From Rhynchonema sp. JSB1_4 (lineage: Eukaryota > Nematoda > Chromadorea > Monhysterida > Xyalidae): a DNA stretch of 64,000 nt. Position numbers and translations under genes: made by a program. Positions within the stretch are counted from its first letter, which is position 1. Each line of letters opens with the position of its first letter. Positions 53,910-64,000 of the stretch are shown piece by piece. A model generated the notes under the pieces. That model had not been told where the DNA came from and did no database searches. It was given only the letters and a program-made list of their open reading frames with translations. The DNA is taken from the NCBI GenBank assembly GCA_030248065.1, contig JASAMV010004953.1, positions 1-64,000 of the forward strand, written 5' to 3'.

Positions 53910-54247
53910 CCCAAAAAATAGAGCCCCCCCCCCCAAAAAAAATACAGCCCCCTCCCCTAAAAAGGGTCAGTGAAAAAATAGAGCCCCCGAAAAATACAGC
54001 CCCCCCCCAACTTGGAATTCCCCACTTGGGGGTCGTAAAGTCAAGTTCTTGTATAAGACACCTTGTGTACAACGTTTGTGGTTGAGTATATGATGACGTA
54101 AAGCCTTTTATGGAAGGTCTGCACCTAAAAACACTCAATAATGAGTAATGACCAGTAACAACCCTGACAGAACTCCATTTTCGGGGTATTTTTTGAAACA
54201 TTTTTTGAGATTTTGGGCAGCGAAAAAATACAGCCCCCCCCCAAAAT
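53910..54247. repeat. AAAATACAGCCCCCC word array, split by nested elements
   Basis: AATAGAGCCCCC and AATACAGCCCCC words with AAGGGTCAGTGAAAAAATA. They resume at 55,154-55,240, which ends TTTTAGGTTTTACGG. Probably one diverged CCGTAAAAACC-type element interrupted by 54,248-55,153. Confidence 0.55.
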
Positions 54248-54438
54248 CAGTGTAGTGGCAAGGCCCATGTGTGGAGGTAAGTATGATGCGGGGTTGTGAC
54301 CGGAAGCGTGAGAGGTATGATTTTGGTCACCCAAAAAGGCGAAAAAACACCGTTTTTGTGATACAATTTTGGCCAAAAAAATGAGGTAAAAATAGTACTT
54401 TTTCCAAATTTTCGCCGAAAATCGCCTAAAAATAGGTA

Positions 54439-54548
54439 CCGTAAAAACCTAAATAGAAGGGGGCTCTATTAACTCACTGACCCCATTTTGGGGGCTCTAT
54501 TACGGGGGGGGCTCTATTCCGGGGGGGGCTGTATTTAGGTTTTTACGG
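54439..54548. mobile_element. Tc1/mariner-like MITE with verified empty site
   Basis: CCGTAAAAACCTAAATAG to TATTTAGGTTTTTACGG between TA dinucleotides. The uninserted host at 44,928-44,942 reads (inverse) AAATAGGTATTATGGG, with a single TA. Confidence 0.92.
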
Positions 54549-54676
54549 TATTATGGGTGGGTCTGCGCGCGGAGCGCGCGATTTTTGGGAAAATAAGGTC
54601 GAAAAACACCGATTTTTGCCTTAAAAAGGTATAAAATTGCTTGTGAGAGGTATGATTTGGAGTTGTGAGAGGTAAG

Positions 54677-55062
54677 CAGTGTAGTTCCTGGGGGGGAGGG
54701 CCCCCCTCGGGTTGTACACTATCTCCCCCTCAGGTGGTACACTATCCCCCTATCTCCCCCTCCGGGTACACTATCTCCCCCAATTTTTGCCTAAAATAGG
54801 CATTTTTAGGCCTAAAATGGGCATTTTTATACCAAAAATGTGTGATTTTTAGGCCAATGTTCTCAAAAGTCGCCAAAATGCCCTTTTTATGAAGAATTTT
54901 TTCCAAAAAGGAGCAAAAATAGGTCAAATTTTCTACCTCAAAAAGTGACTTTTTCCCGAATTTGGGTCTTCCCCCCTTCCCCCCCTCGGGGGTACACTAT
55001 CTCCCCCTCCGAAAAAAAACGGAGGGTCCGCTATCTCCCCCTCCGGACCAGGAACTACACTG
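54677..55062. mobile_element. hAT-like MITE family 1, word GAGATAGTGTACC
   Basis: Family 1 ends with a perfect duplication GAGGTAAG (54,669-54,676 and 55,063-55,070), part of the host's GAGAGGTAAG word. Confidence 0.92.
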
Positions 55063-55535
55063 GAGGTAAGCACTCAACCCCATCCAACCCCCTCGGGTTT
55101 TGTGGTAGGTAAGTACCGAGAGGGGTAACCCCCATCCCCCTGCCACTACTATGCCCAAAATAGAGCCCCCCCAAAAAACCACCCCCATCTAAGGGTCAGT
55201 GAAAAAATACAACCCCCTTGTATTTTAGGTTTTACGGCACCCGCCCCGCTCTCGTACCCCACCCGCTCCGATTTTTGCCCTCAAAATGCCCAGCACTGAC
55301 AACCACGACTGCCCAGCTGCCCCTTATTTTCCCCCTACCTATGTACCAGAGGTCGCATCGCAATCAACCTTTGACCAGTGTAGTTCTCAACTTTTATTCG
55401 ATGTGTTGCAGACTGTGTGGGCGTGTAATGTATGGTCCCCCCGCACCACGCGTCCGACTTCAGTAAAATTGAATTGACGAAAGTTGAAAATGGTTGGTTT
55501 TTCGCATTTTTGTTGTTCTGTTTCAGACAGGTCTC

Positions 55536-55955
55536 CAGTGTTGGAGGTACGCTGGAGGGGTATACCTACCGTACCTGGCTCGGAGAGGGGGATACCTACT
55601 GTACCAGAGCCGATGGCCTGGGGGGTCATCGTCATGCACCTAGGGGGGTTGGGGGGTTAGGTTTTTGGGTGAACATTTTTAATGTTTTTATTATGTGAGG
55701 AATCGTGTGAAAACGTAGCATTTGCGCGCGTAGCGCGCGAATTTTGGGCAATTTGAGGTAAAAACTGCTTTTGCACTAATTTTGGCCATTTTAGTAAAAA
55801 ATTGGCACTTTTGGGGCAAAGTCGGGATACCGGGGTGAAAATCGGTGGGATACCTCCTGTGTACCATGCCAAACATTGGGGGATACCTACTGTACCAGGC
55901 GAGGGGATACCTACTGTGCCGGGGGGCTACCCCCAAACCCCCACCTCAAAAACTG
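55536..55955. mobile_element. hAT-like element, CAGTGTTGGAGGT ends, word GGGGATACCTACTGTACC
   Basis: CAGTGTTGGAGGTACG to CACCTCAAAAACTG. Flanks CAGGTCTC and GAGGTCTC match at 7 of 8 bases. Core AATTTTGGCCATTTTAG as at 13,375. It lies upstream of the TMEM161 gene. Confidence 0.75.
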
Positions 55956-56166
55956 GAGGTCTCACCAGGGCTCGACGTTCGAGAATCGTCAGTAGAAATA
56001 GAAGTCCCTTGTAAATGGAAGCCCCTTATGATTGATGATCAGGAACCCCGTTGCGAACTCCAAGGAGAATAGAAGCCCGCACTTGCAATGCCGACAATAC
56101 GGTATCAGTAAATGGTCGTTTGCGTGCAACGATCACAGATAATTTATCTTATTTTTTGTTCTCCAG

Positions 56167-59100
56167 GCCATCTTGGGATTCCATTTGGTGTTGACATTGA
56201 TATCTGCGAGTGTGCTGCAGAAATTATCCGCTCGATATTCGTTGGGACGTCGGTTACTCGCGAAAGGGTGCGTTGTGTCTGTCTGTTTGGACAGTGGCGG
56301 CAATAGCTATTTCATGTCTTATTTACAGCTGAAACATTTGCAGATTGCGGCGTTTCGTTGCCCCGCACGTGGACGAACTGAAGCAGGCTGCTGGCCATGC
56401 ATCCATCAAAGGCAAACGACATCGACGTAATCACGAGTCAGTTCCAGTTGTCGCCTTCTGGTCATTTTTGTTTGAATTTCGGACAACAGCAGCGTAGTTC
56501 CTGGGGGAGAGGGGGTCCCCCCTCGGGTACGTCTGTTCCCCCTCCATGGTACGCCTGCCCCCTGTTCCCCCTCCGGGTACGTCTGCTCCCCAATTTTGCC
56601 TAAAATAGGCAAATTTAGGCCTAAAATAGGCATTTTTAGGCATAAAATGAATGATTTTAGGTCAATGTCGTCAAAAATCGCAAAATACGCTTTTTATTGA
56701 GATTTTTTCCCAAAAAGTGCAAAAATAAGTCAAATTTTCGACCTCAAAAAATGATTTTTCTCCAAATTTGGGTCCTCCCCCCTTCCCCCCAGGTGGGTAC
56801 GTCCGTTCCCCGTCCGAAAAGTGGGTACCGCCCGTTCCCCCTCCGGGCCAGGAACTACACTGGCCAACGCAACGTGAAAGTCGGAAGAAATACTGTCGTG
56901 TTTTCTAGATTTACAAAATCCCACGTCACAGGCTCCAATCCTTCCCTAACCGTCCGTAACTTGCCGCGTGAAGAAACCGGCTTTCCTGGGGTGTGGAAGA
57001 AAACCGAAAGCCCTCAGAGACCTAAACATTTTTCCAACGATTGACAATTTTTTCATACATGGGGTCAGTGTAGTTCCTGGTCCGAAGGAGGAGATAGCGG
57101 ACCCCCCGCTTTTTCTTAGGGGTGATAGTGTAACCCCGAGGGGGAAGGGGGAAGACCCAAATTCAGGAAAAAGTCACTTTTTGAGGTAGAAAATTTGACC
57201 TATTTTTGCCACTTTTTGGAAAAAATTCTTCATAAAAAAGGTATTTTGGCGACTTTTGACAACATTGACCTGAAAATGACACATTTTAGGCCTAAAAATG
57301 CCTATTTTAAGCAAAAATTGGGCGAGATGGTGTACCCGGAGGGGGAGACAGGGGGATAGTGTACCACCTGAGGGGGAGATGGCGTACCCGAGAGGGGGGA
57401 CCCCTCCCCCCAGGAACTACACTGCATGGGGTCAGTTTGTTTCCCAATATTCAGACCGATCGTGATTCAGACCCAATTTTTGCCTGAAAATGTAAACTGT
57501 AAATTCTAAAATCCAGATGTAGTGTTTTGGGGAGCTCTATTCCAGGGAAGGGCTCTATTTAGGTTTTTACGGTATTTCCTTGCTCTGGGCGTAGCAGGCG
57601 TTAATGCGCAAAAATAAATACCGTGAGAGGCCCGATGTGTCAGCGCTACGCAACGATCGTGTCAGAACCCATGGCTCAGCTTCCCCTTCAAAATTATTGA
57701 TAACTGGTCCAACAAATTGAAGACAGATTTTTGCAGAACATTCAAATTTTTTGATACAAGAACTGTTTTACACCTTTGTAGCCTAATGATAGGTTTTTGA
57801 TTTCAGCAAAGACGACGAGAATGACAGCTTTCCAGTGCCGAAATCGGTCGACATTCCGCTAATCGAATCGGTCGTGCACGGCTATGACGTCATTCAGTTG
57901 CCGTTTTATGTCGATTATCGATGGCTGGTTGGTTGTTCAGGCGCTGTTCACGCTCATTTTTATACATTTATCTGTCATTAGCTGTTTCATTCGTATTTGT
58001 TCTTTCATTAATTCATTTAACCAATTAGTTTTTTTGTAATTCTTAAATTTTGACTGTCCGGATTAGTGCTTGAATGGAACCATTAGTTTGAGGTCGGGAG
58101 CAAGATGATAAATTTTCGGGATTGTGATCTGAGTTCAGAATCTTTGTTGGCAAACGTTCGGAATCGGGATTTGAGAAAATCCTCGTTATTTTTTACCTAG
58201 AATTTTCGAGAATTTCCCGTATTTTGTTACGAATTTTTTTTGAAAACATTGCGGCGTTCTTCTGGAACATTCTGCCCAACTGTATTTGGGCAGGATATTC
58301 TGGGATAGATTCATTTTCTAATTCAATTTATTCTGCCAAAAGCAACCAATGTCTCTTGGACAGAATGTTCTGGGACAGTTTGTGTGCCTGGTTCATCAGA
58401 ACGTTCTGCCCACAAAAAGTTTGGTCAGAATTTTCTGGGCAAGCGCTGTTGGCGAATTTTAGCAGCCACGAAACCCCAAAATAAAATTTTCACACATTAT
58501 CAGTAGGGTTAGAGAGATGTCGGGTGTCGGCTGCCGGGTGCCAAAAAAGTGTGGGTTTCGGGTGTCGGGTACCCCCAGATGTCGTGTGTCGGTTTTTATT
58601 GGGACCCGACACCCGACACTTACGGTTCAAAACATCAGTTTTGCTGAGAGAAGAATTTTGAGAGAAAATTTTCTTCGAACCAAATGTTTCCGAAGACGCA
58701 GAATATGACATTTTGGTGTTTATTTCGAGTGAAAATACTTGAACTTAGTAACTTGAGCCAAAAAACTGCACTAATGCTGCAAATGAGCAAAAATTTGCCT
58801 GTTTTTGCTCCAAAAACAGGTGTCGGGTACCCCCCCCCCCCCCCGACCTCTAACCCTAATTATCAGACAAGAAAAGGTAAGGTGTTCTGCTCTTAGTAAT
58901 TGTTCGTCGATTTTAATTGCAAATGAGCAGGTTCTGGCAAAAGTCGGTTCAAATTATTATCAGGTTCTCTGATTACACAATAACACAGCAGATTAAGAAG
59001 ACCGTTTTCTGCATGAGTGACGGAAACAGGCCAAAAAAACAACGGTGTTAAGCAAAAATAATAAGGCACTGACAGGTGAGTTGCGAAAAAAATGCTCGTC

Positions 59101-62100
59101 CCTAAAACTGCCAGATCGGTATTAGCGTTCTGGGTTGGGTGTGATCGAAATTAATTCTGAAAATTTCGGAATTGAATTAAAAATTCTTCGGAATGTCGAG
59201 GATCGAGATCCCGTTCGAAGATGTTCATCTTTGCAGGTTGATTTCACACTAGCCACTGTCGTTGTGTACGTGATCAGCGAGTGCTACGCTTATCTCACAT
59301 TCGGTGCGTACACGAGCGAACTGAATCTCTCCATTATCTGGTGTCTCGTCACCCTCGGGTTCTCGCTGTAAGTGTTAGGTTTTTTGGATTCACGTGTGTA
59401 TTCGCACTGGTGATGTTATAGTGATAGTGAACGGCCGGTCTATCGACGGATCAGCCTGGCTTTGCTTGACCATGTGGCTTCTGGAATTGGGTACACGCAC
59501 AGCAATCGACTAACATAAATATGCTTTATATAAACGTTTTCAGAAAATGTCTGGCGTCGCTGACGGCGATGTATTTTCATTCTGTCAAAGACACGGGCGA
59601 GCGATCGTTGGTGTTGTGCATCGGCGCTGTCTATTTTCTCGCTTCGTTCGCGTTTCTGCTAGGAATCGAACGATTCTTTGATGTCACGATGCATGCTGGT
59701 TTGTGAACACAGTCTACCTTCATTATTTTTGTGTGCTGTGCTGAAAGCTTTCTTTTTGGAGATGACAAACAAACAATCCAGCTCTACCTGGCTATTTTTA
59801 GTTTTTCATCTTGTGAACGATTAGGCAAATTAATATTGCTAATTTTTTCAGCCTATGAAAACTTCACAGCGACGGCAAACGATTTTCTCAAGGAACAAGA
59901 TCTGGACGTGAAACGGTACGTTGCTGCTGGGTTATGCTTCACCAGTGGCATTTTGATCTTCAGGATGACTACTGGATTCACGGCTGCCACGTTCTCAAGT
60001 TTAAGAAGCAAAAAAACTAAAATTATTTCAGCTCAATCCAAACGTCAATCGTATTATACGTGTTCTTCTCGGTTCTGTTTGGTGTGCTGGGTGGCATGCT
60101 CGTATTCCCAGCATTCCGCTACAGCAAAATGTACGCCGATTCACTGAGGCACGCTGAGGGCAAACCGTTCACTAAGTTGGTTGATGTATCTTTCATGTGT
60201 TTTTATTGTGGCATCTTTATTGCGACATGACCGAGATACGGTATGTTCGATCATGCATGTTAAGTATAAAATAAATTGTGGACGACTAGAGTGCGCCGAA
60301 TTGTTGGTCACTACGTAGAAGGTGCACCATGTGGTTATTGTCGTTTCCATTGCAGATTGTTCATTCATATCAATTTCTTCGCCCCGCTGTTCGCTCTGTT
60401 GCTGTGGGTGCGTCCGTTCACTGCCAGTCTGTTGAGACGTCAACCGGCCATGTGAGTTTTTGGGAATGAGTATGCGCATTGGTTTTTGGGAAACTGTTGT
60501 CGGGCCTCAGTTATGCCTAATACACAGCCAACTTTAATCTGCGAATAATTGTTATTTGGCATGACAGAACAACGTTTATTTTGTGAAAAGTGGTCAGTGC
60601 TGAAGTGCAACTCCATCCCAACGAATGGTCCAAACGAAATTTGTCAGCACCAGGTGACAGGAGCATCGGCATTTAGTCCGTATACCGTGATCTTTCATTA
60701 CCTCAAATGCTCAGTGTCACCGCCGGTCAACTGGAGTCACTACGTATGTGGGCCATTGTCGTTGTGTTCGTGCTGCGTTTCGTGATGTTTCGCACGTCAA
60801 TACAAGCATACTTGAACGTGGCGCGTGACAGGGTCGAGCGATTGAAGCTGGAAGCGGGCCGCATTGACAGCAGGGAACTGCAGAATATGGTTGGTTTTTC
60901 ATTGCATTTTCTGCTGGTTGTTTGTTTATGAATTGCACTAACGCATCAGGCATTGTGACATTTCGTATCGGGAAAAGCTCTCTTGTCTTGGTTGAACATC
61001 GAGCCTACTTTCGATTCCAGTGCATATGGCTCGAATTTACAACAACAGTTGCAATTTTTGCAGATATCCGGCATCTTCATGTTTGTCTGTGTGGCAGCTA
61101 GTCAATATCTGGTGCCCGTTGTGCTCATGTTTGCGTGCAATCTACTGCTTAAAACACTTGGTTGGATGGCGTTTCTTCCTTACTGGCTTCGTTTCCGCCT
61201 TGTAATCGATGATACCGTTGGTCCTGGTGGTTGACATAATATCGAAATCGTGCGATTCGCTTTCAAAACGCAAGGAAAGAGAAAACAGGCGTCACACGCC
61301 ACCTGAAGAGTCCGCAAACGAAGCAATGCTTCTGGCATCTGCTGACATTGGCTGCTTGCATGTCACGTGCAATTTCTCTTTTGAATTTTCGAAGGGTGTC
61401 GTGAAATTTCGACCTCTAGGAGTAGACTAACAACGTTGAGGCGGCTTCCTTTGCCTCGAATAATAAGGAAAGACCACGGACAGTTGGACTGGAAGGGCCC
61501 GGTCCAGCTCGATACGGTAGATAGCTGGCCGGGACCGTCAGTTTGGGGGTTATTGCTGCTGGTCAAAATTCGGCGTCAAAACAGCATGATTTGCAGGTGC
61601 GTACAGCTGGGTGACACCGTTCGGTTTCCCGGATATCCGCCTGCCGTTCCTCGCATCGTTGGTGGCACGCGAACCGCAAATGTTCGGATCGGCGTCATCA
61701 GACTTGCGCGCATCATTGCTCACTGTCGCACAACTGTTCAACGTGGAGGTGGGAACAACGCAAACGCTTTAATTTGTAGCCTTTTAAAGTGTACGTCATG
61801 TTAACTGTGTGGATAAACCCGTGCGTCAACTACGTTCCCATTTAGCGGTTTTGATAGTTTATTTATTTTATTGCGTCGGCACCAACTTAATGCTACATAG
61901 ATAAGATGGTTAAGTGGAGGAAGCATAATTACAAGACCTGGTGTGTAACCAGGACAGGGAAGTGTGAGAAGATGTACAAAACTTACCGACAGGCAGACAT
62001 ACAGTAGACCACATACAATCAGAAAATAGATGTACACAGACAACAATGTATAGGCAATCCATCGGCTCATGGCACCTTTTATACAGAGCGCATGCAGCAG

Positions 62101-62800
62101 CACACGCCATTTTCTAAACAAAATGTGCACTTTGGGCGAGTGTCATACTTTGATGGCCGCTTTTTAATTTACCCGGCTTTCATTTGCTGCTTGAAACAAC
62201 ACTTGTCTGCGCTGTTGCAAAAGTTTGGGGATGCCATGAGGTCGAGGTGGCGGATTGCGCATACAGCAATGCAATGCCCGACGGTGCGGAATATTGTAAC
62301 ATAAGAAATCCGAATCCAGCCTGTTAGATTGTCCATCTTTGTGTGCGCAGTGCATTTTTTCCGCGGTGGCCAGCCGCTCAGGAGGTCCGTCGCCCCTTCC
62401 CACGTTGTCCTTGTGCAGGTCAGTAGTCCAATCCCACTTGGGGTTCCAGCCTGCACATATCTGGTTCCATTGGTTGGGAAATGAAGGTTGACATAGTTGG
62501 ACGGCGATGCCATTGAACACGGGGCCTTGGCGTTGATAGCGAGCACCGCGAAGAGGTGACGTCGAGCCCGCCATATTTTCATGAAATCAATGTTTTCAAG
62601 GGTATAACTTGCTCGACAGACATTATCGCTGCGTATGATAATTTATTTGGATACAAAATCGACAGAACTTTTCAAATGTAACGTCATTTCTGCAGGTCAA
62701 CCGCGGCGTGTGGTCGTTTATTCTTGTCATGATCACATCAATCAACGTGTCGCTCAATCTCATCGGTGTCGTCTACAACATGAGATTCGAAAATCGCTGA
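56167..62800 (+). CDS. TMEM161 family multi-pass membrane protein
   Basis: Multi-pass membrane protein related to vertebrate TMEM161A/B. Exons with agreeing phase: 56,167-56,267 (ILGFHLVLTLISASVLQKLS, then RYSLGRRLLAKG), 56,344-56,436, 57,807-57,927 (VPKSVDIPLIESVVHGYDV), 59,237-59,367 (VDFTLATVVVYVISECY), 59,544-59,698 (VKDTGERSLVLCIGAVYFL), 59,853-59,915 (ENFTATANDFLKEQDLDV), 60,032-60,175, 60,356-60,451 (HINFFAPLFALLLWVRPF), 60,715-60,889 (QAYLNVARDRVERLKLEAGR), 61,064-61,160 (QYLVPVVLMFACNLLLKTLG), 61,597-61,748, 62,696-62,800 (MRFENR then stop). The order and signatures (HINFLAPLF, QAYLNLA, LLLKTLG in the vertebrate protein) identify the family. The initiating ATG exon upstream of 56,167 was not found. 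Function is poorly defined. Introns 2 and 4 carry hAT-like elements. Confidence 0.85.
56490..56862. mobile_element. hAT-like MITE family 1, word AACAGACGTACC
   Basis: CAGCGTAGTTCCTGG to CCAGGAACTACACTG. Flanks GACAACAG and GCCAACGC are a weak 8-bp match. It lies in TMEM161 intron 2. Confidence 0.82.
57066..57424. mobile_element. hAT-like MITE family 1, word GAGATAGTGTACC
   Basis: Family 1 ends with a perfect duplication CATGGGGT (57,058-57,065 and 57,425-57,432). It lies in the same intron as the preceding copy, about 200 bp away, yet carries a different word. Confidence 0.92.
57525..57574. repeat. Half of a CCGTAAAAACC element
   Basis: GGGCTCTATTTAGGTTTTTACGG followed by TA is a right terminus only. 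Confidence 0.55.
58504..58858. mobile_element. hAT-like element, TAGGGTTAGAG ends, word ACCCGACACCCGAC
   Basis: TAGGGTTAGAGAGATG to GACCTCTAACCCTA with a perfect duplication ATTATCAG (58,496-58,503 and 58,859-58,866). It lies in TMEM161 intron 4. Confidence 0.92.
61810..62600 (-). other. Antisense open region within the last TMEM161 intron
   Basis: Two minus-strand frames are open together from about 62,580 to 62,165 (137 and 136 codons). One reads MAGSTSPLRGARYQRQGPV and contains NQICAGWNPKWDW; the other reads MKIWRARRHLFAVLAINAK. I recognise neither. It could be an intronic gene, a retrocopy or chance. Confidence 0.2.
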
Positions 62801-63903
62801 TTCTGTGCAATATTTCGTTAAAATACTTGTTGGGAAAACCATTTCCTTTGTTATCCATCTCTCAATTTTGCCCGTTGTTATAGTTTATGGCAATCTTCTT
62901 CTTGATGCTTGTTTTCTCGCTGAAACCTGTTACAGGACAATATCTGTGGTGCTAAGAAATCAAATTCTTCTCATGTTAACATTATTGATTAGGTCACAAC
63001 TTTTGTTGCTCATTTTTTTCCTTTTCTCTTGTTATTTATTTCTTATTTACATGACACCTGTCTGGTCAATCGTTTTCGCGTATCATCGTGATTAATTCAT
63101 TCGAGATTGTTGTATTCAATTTTCCATATTCTCTTCTGTCCGTTTTCTCAAGATTAAGGATTTAATTTTCAAATCTTATACATTTTAGTGAGCTTTGATC
63201 TTTCCTAGATTTCTTGGAATTTCCCGCATGGACATTTGGTTTGAACTTTCTAAGATGCATTAACCCTTGACCATAAGTACCCGCACGCGGAATCTCTCTC
63301 GATATTAGCTATAGCCCATATGACACCGTCATTTCAGATAAAACTAATGCGTTTGTTTCCTTTTCTTGGTCTTCATGGCAACCCGCACACGGAGTCCTTG
63401 AACCGCACTTCGACACATGAACACCAGCACTATGTTTTTTCACCTCAATTTTGACAACAATCACGAATATGTAGGGAAATCTGCAAACAAGATGTTGCAT
63501 CACATACGCAGTTTTGGTGTTGTTTGGTTCAGTTTCATCTAACTTTGAATGTGAAATCATTCTCGTCATGTTATAAGCAAAACAACCTCATTTTCATCAG
63601 GTAAAAGCTTCCACACACGAAAGCGCGTGTTGCAACAACAAAGATTCATAACCAGTGAAAGTTCTCAAACTTGTGAAAAAGCATGCGCCACATGGTTCAA
63701 TACCGGAGTGTTTCGGTTACGGCCCCTGAGACTGTCCGGTAGTAGGTGGGAAATCGGATTTTTAAAAATGATTTTTAATCCCAAGTAAAGCCCGCCAAGT
63801 CTACGGTCCCTCTCAACGTTTTTTAAGTTTAGTTTTCTTTGTTTTCCGTTGTTATTTATGCTTCTCTTGTTCTTTGACCTACAGCCTTTGCCATGCAACG
63901 TGG
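62801..63903. other. Downstream of TMEM161, no gene seen
   Basis: AT-rich sequence that should include the TMEM161 3' UTR. I see no convincing exon, RNA gene or repeat. Confidence 0.5.
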
Positions 63904-64000
63904 TATAGTGTTTCCTGTTTTTCTTGGTCCAAGGAAACGCGCGGGCCCGTGTTATAACTGAACTTCTAGTTGAGGTCGAGATTACAATTTCGATTCAATC
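63904..64000. mobile_element. MITE with TATAGTGTTTCC ends (partial, runs off window)
   Basis: Identical to the first ~97 bp of 31,264-31,629, starting TATAGTGTTTCCTGTTTTTC. Confidence 0.75.

Larger units (their letters stand above)
54248..55153. mobile_element. hAT-like MITE, CAGTGTAGTGGC family, containing two other MITEs
   Basis: CAGTGTAGTGGCAAGG to CTGCCACTACTATG with a perfect duplication CCCAAAAT (54,240-54,247 and 55,154-55,161). It contains 54,439-54,548 and 54,677-55,062. Confidence 0.9.

Noticed and set aside
60891..61063. TMEM161 exon before 61,064 (reads SWLNIEPTFDSS)
   Set aside because: The family alignment passes directly from ELQNM at 60,889 to ISGIFMFVC at 61,064 in phase, so this stretch is more likely intron.
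1..64000. tRNA or rRNA genes
   Set aside because: No cloverleaf with B-box (GGTTCGAATCC-like) or rRNA segment was recognised by eye; a tRNA scan would be needed to exclude one.

Overview
Eukaryotic (metazoan) genomic DNA, most likely nematode. The clues are spliced genes whose introns mostly end in TTTCAG, interstitial runs of TTAGGC (the nematode telomere repeat) and a very dense load of small DNA transposons. The phylum is an inference; I cannot name the species.

Layout. (1) 1-3.4 kb, minus: a Mutator-like (MULE) transposase-type gene with a FLYWCH-like exon, running off the left edge. (2) 3.4-16.4 kb: gene-poor and packed with foldbacks and MITEs; one candidate single-pass membrane-protein fragment lies at 5.7-6.15 kb. 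(3) 16.4-36.5 kb, plus: a multi-exon Lbc-family RhoGEF with C1 zinc finger, DH domain, PH domain, C-terminal coiled coil and Pro/Ser-rich tail. (4) 38.15-50.67 kb, minus and convergent with it: a TRIP13/PCH2 AAA+ ATPase. Its first exon lies at 49.2-50.67 kb and is split by a hAT-like insertion just after a start codon; its first intron holds a deep nest of transposons. (5) 50.7-56 kb: repeats. (6) 56.17-62.8 kb, plus: a TMEM161 multi-pass membrane protein gene. (7) 62.8-64 kb: no gene, with the start of one more MITE.

The outstanding feature is the transposon landscape. At least 25 short elements have terminal inverted repeats and 8-bp target-site duplications (hAT hallmark), commonly beginning CAGTG, TAGGG or TATAC, with four or five layers of nesting that can be peeled using the duplications. 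Thirteen copies of one family share ends, core and repeat layout, but each copy carries one of four different subterminal 'words' repeated at all word positions in both arms. Other families are TA-flanked (Tc1/mariner-like), 9-bp-duplicating (Mutator-like, carrying telomeric TTAGGC repeats), TTAA-flanked (piggyBac-like), and A|T-inserted with TC...CTAG ends (Helitron-like). One hAT-type element retains a recognisable piece of hAT transposase.

The three host genes look unrelated in function: Rho signalling, the meiotic/spindle checkpoint, and a membrane protein. All were read by eye, so exon edges are predictions from splice consensus, phase and family similarity.
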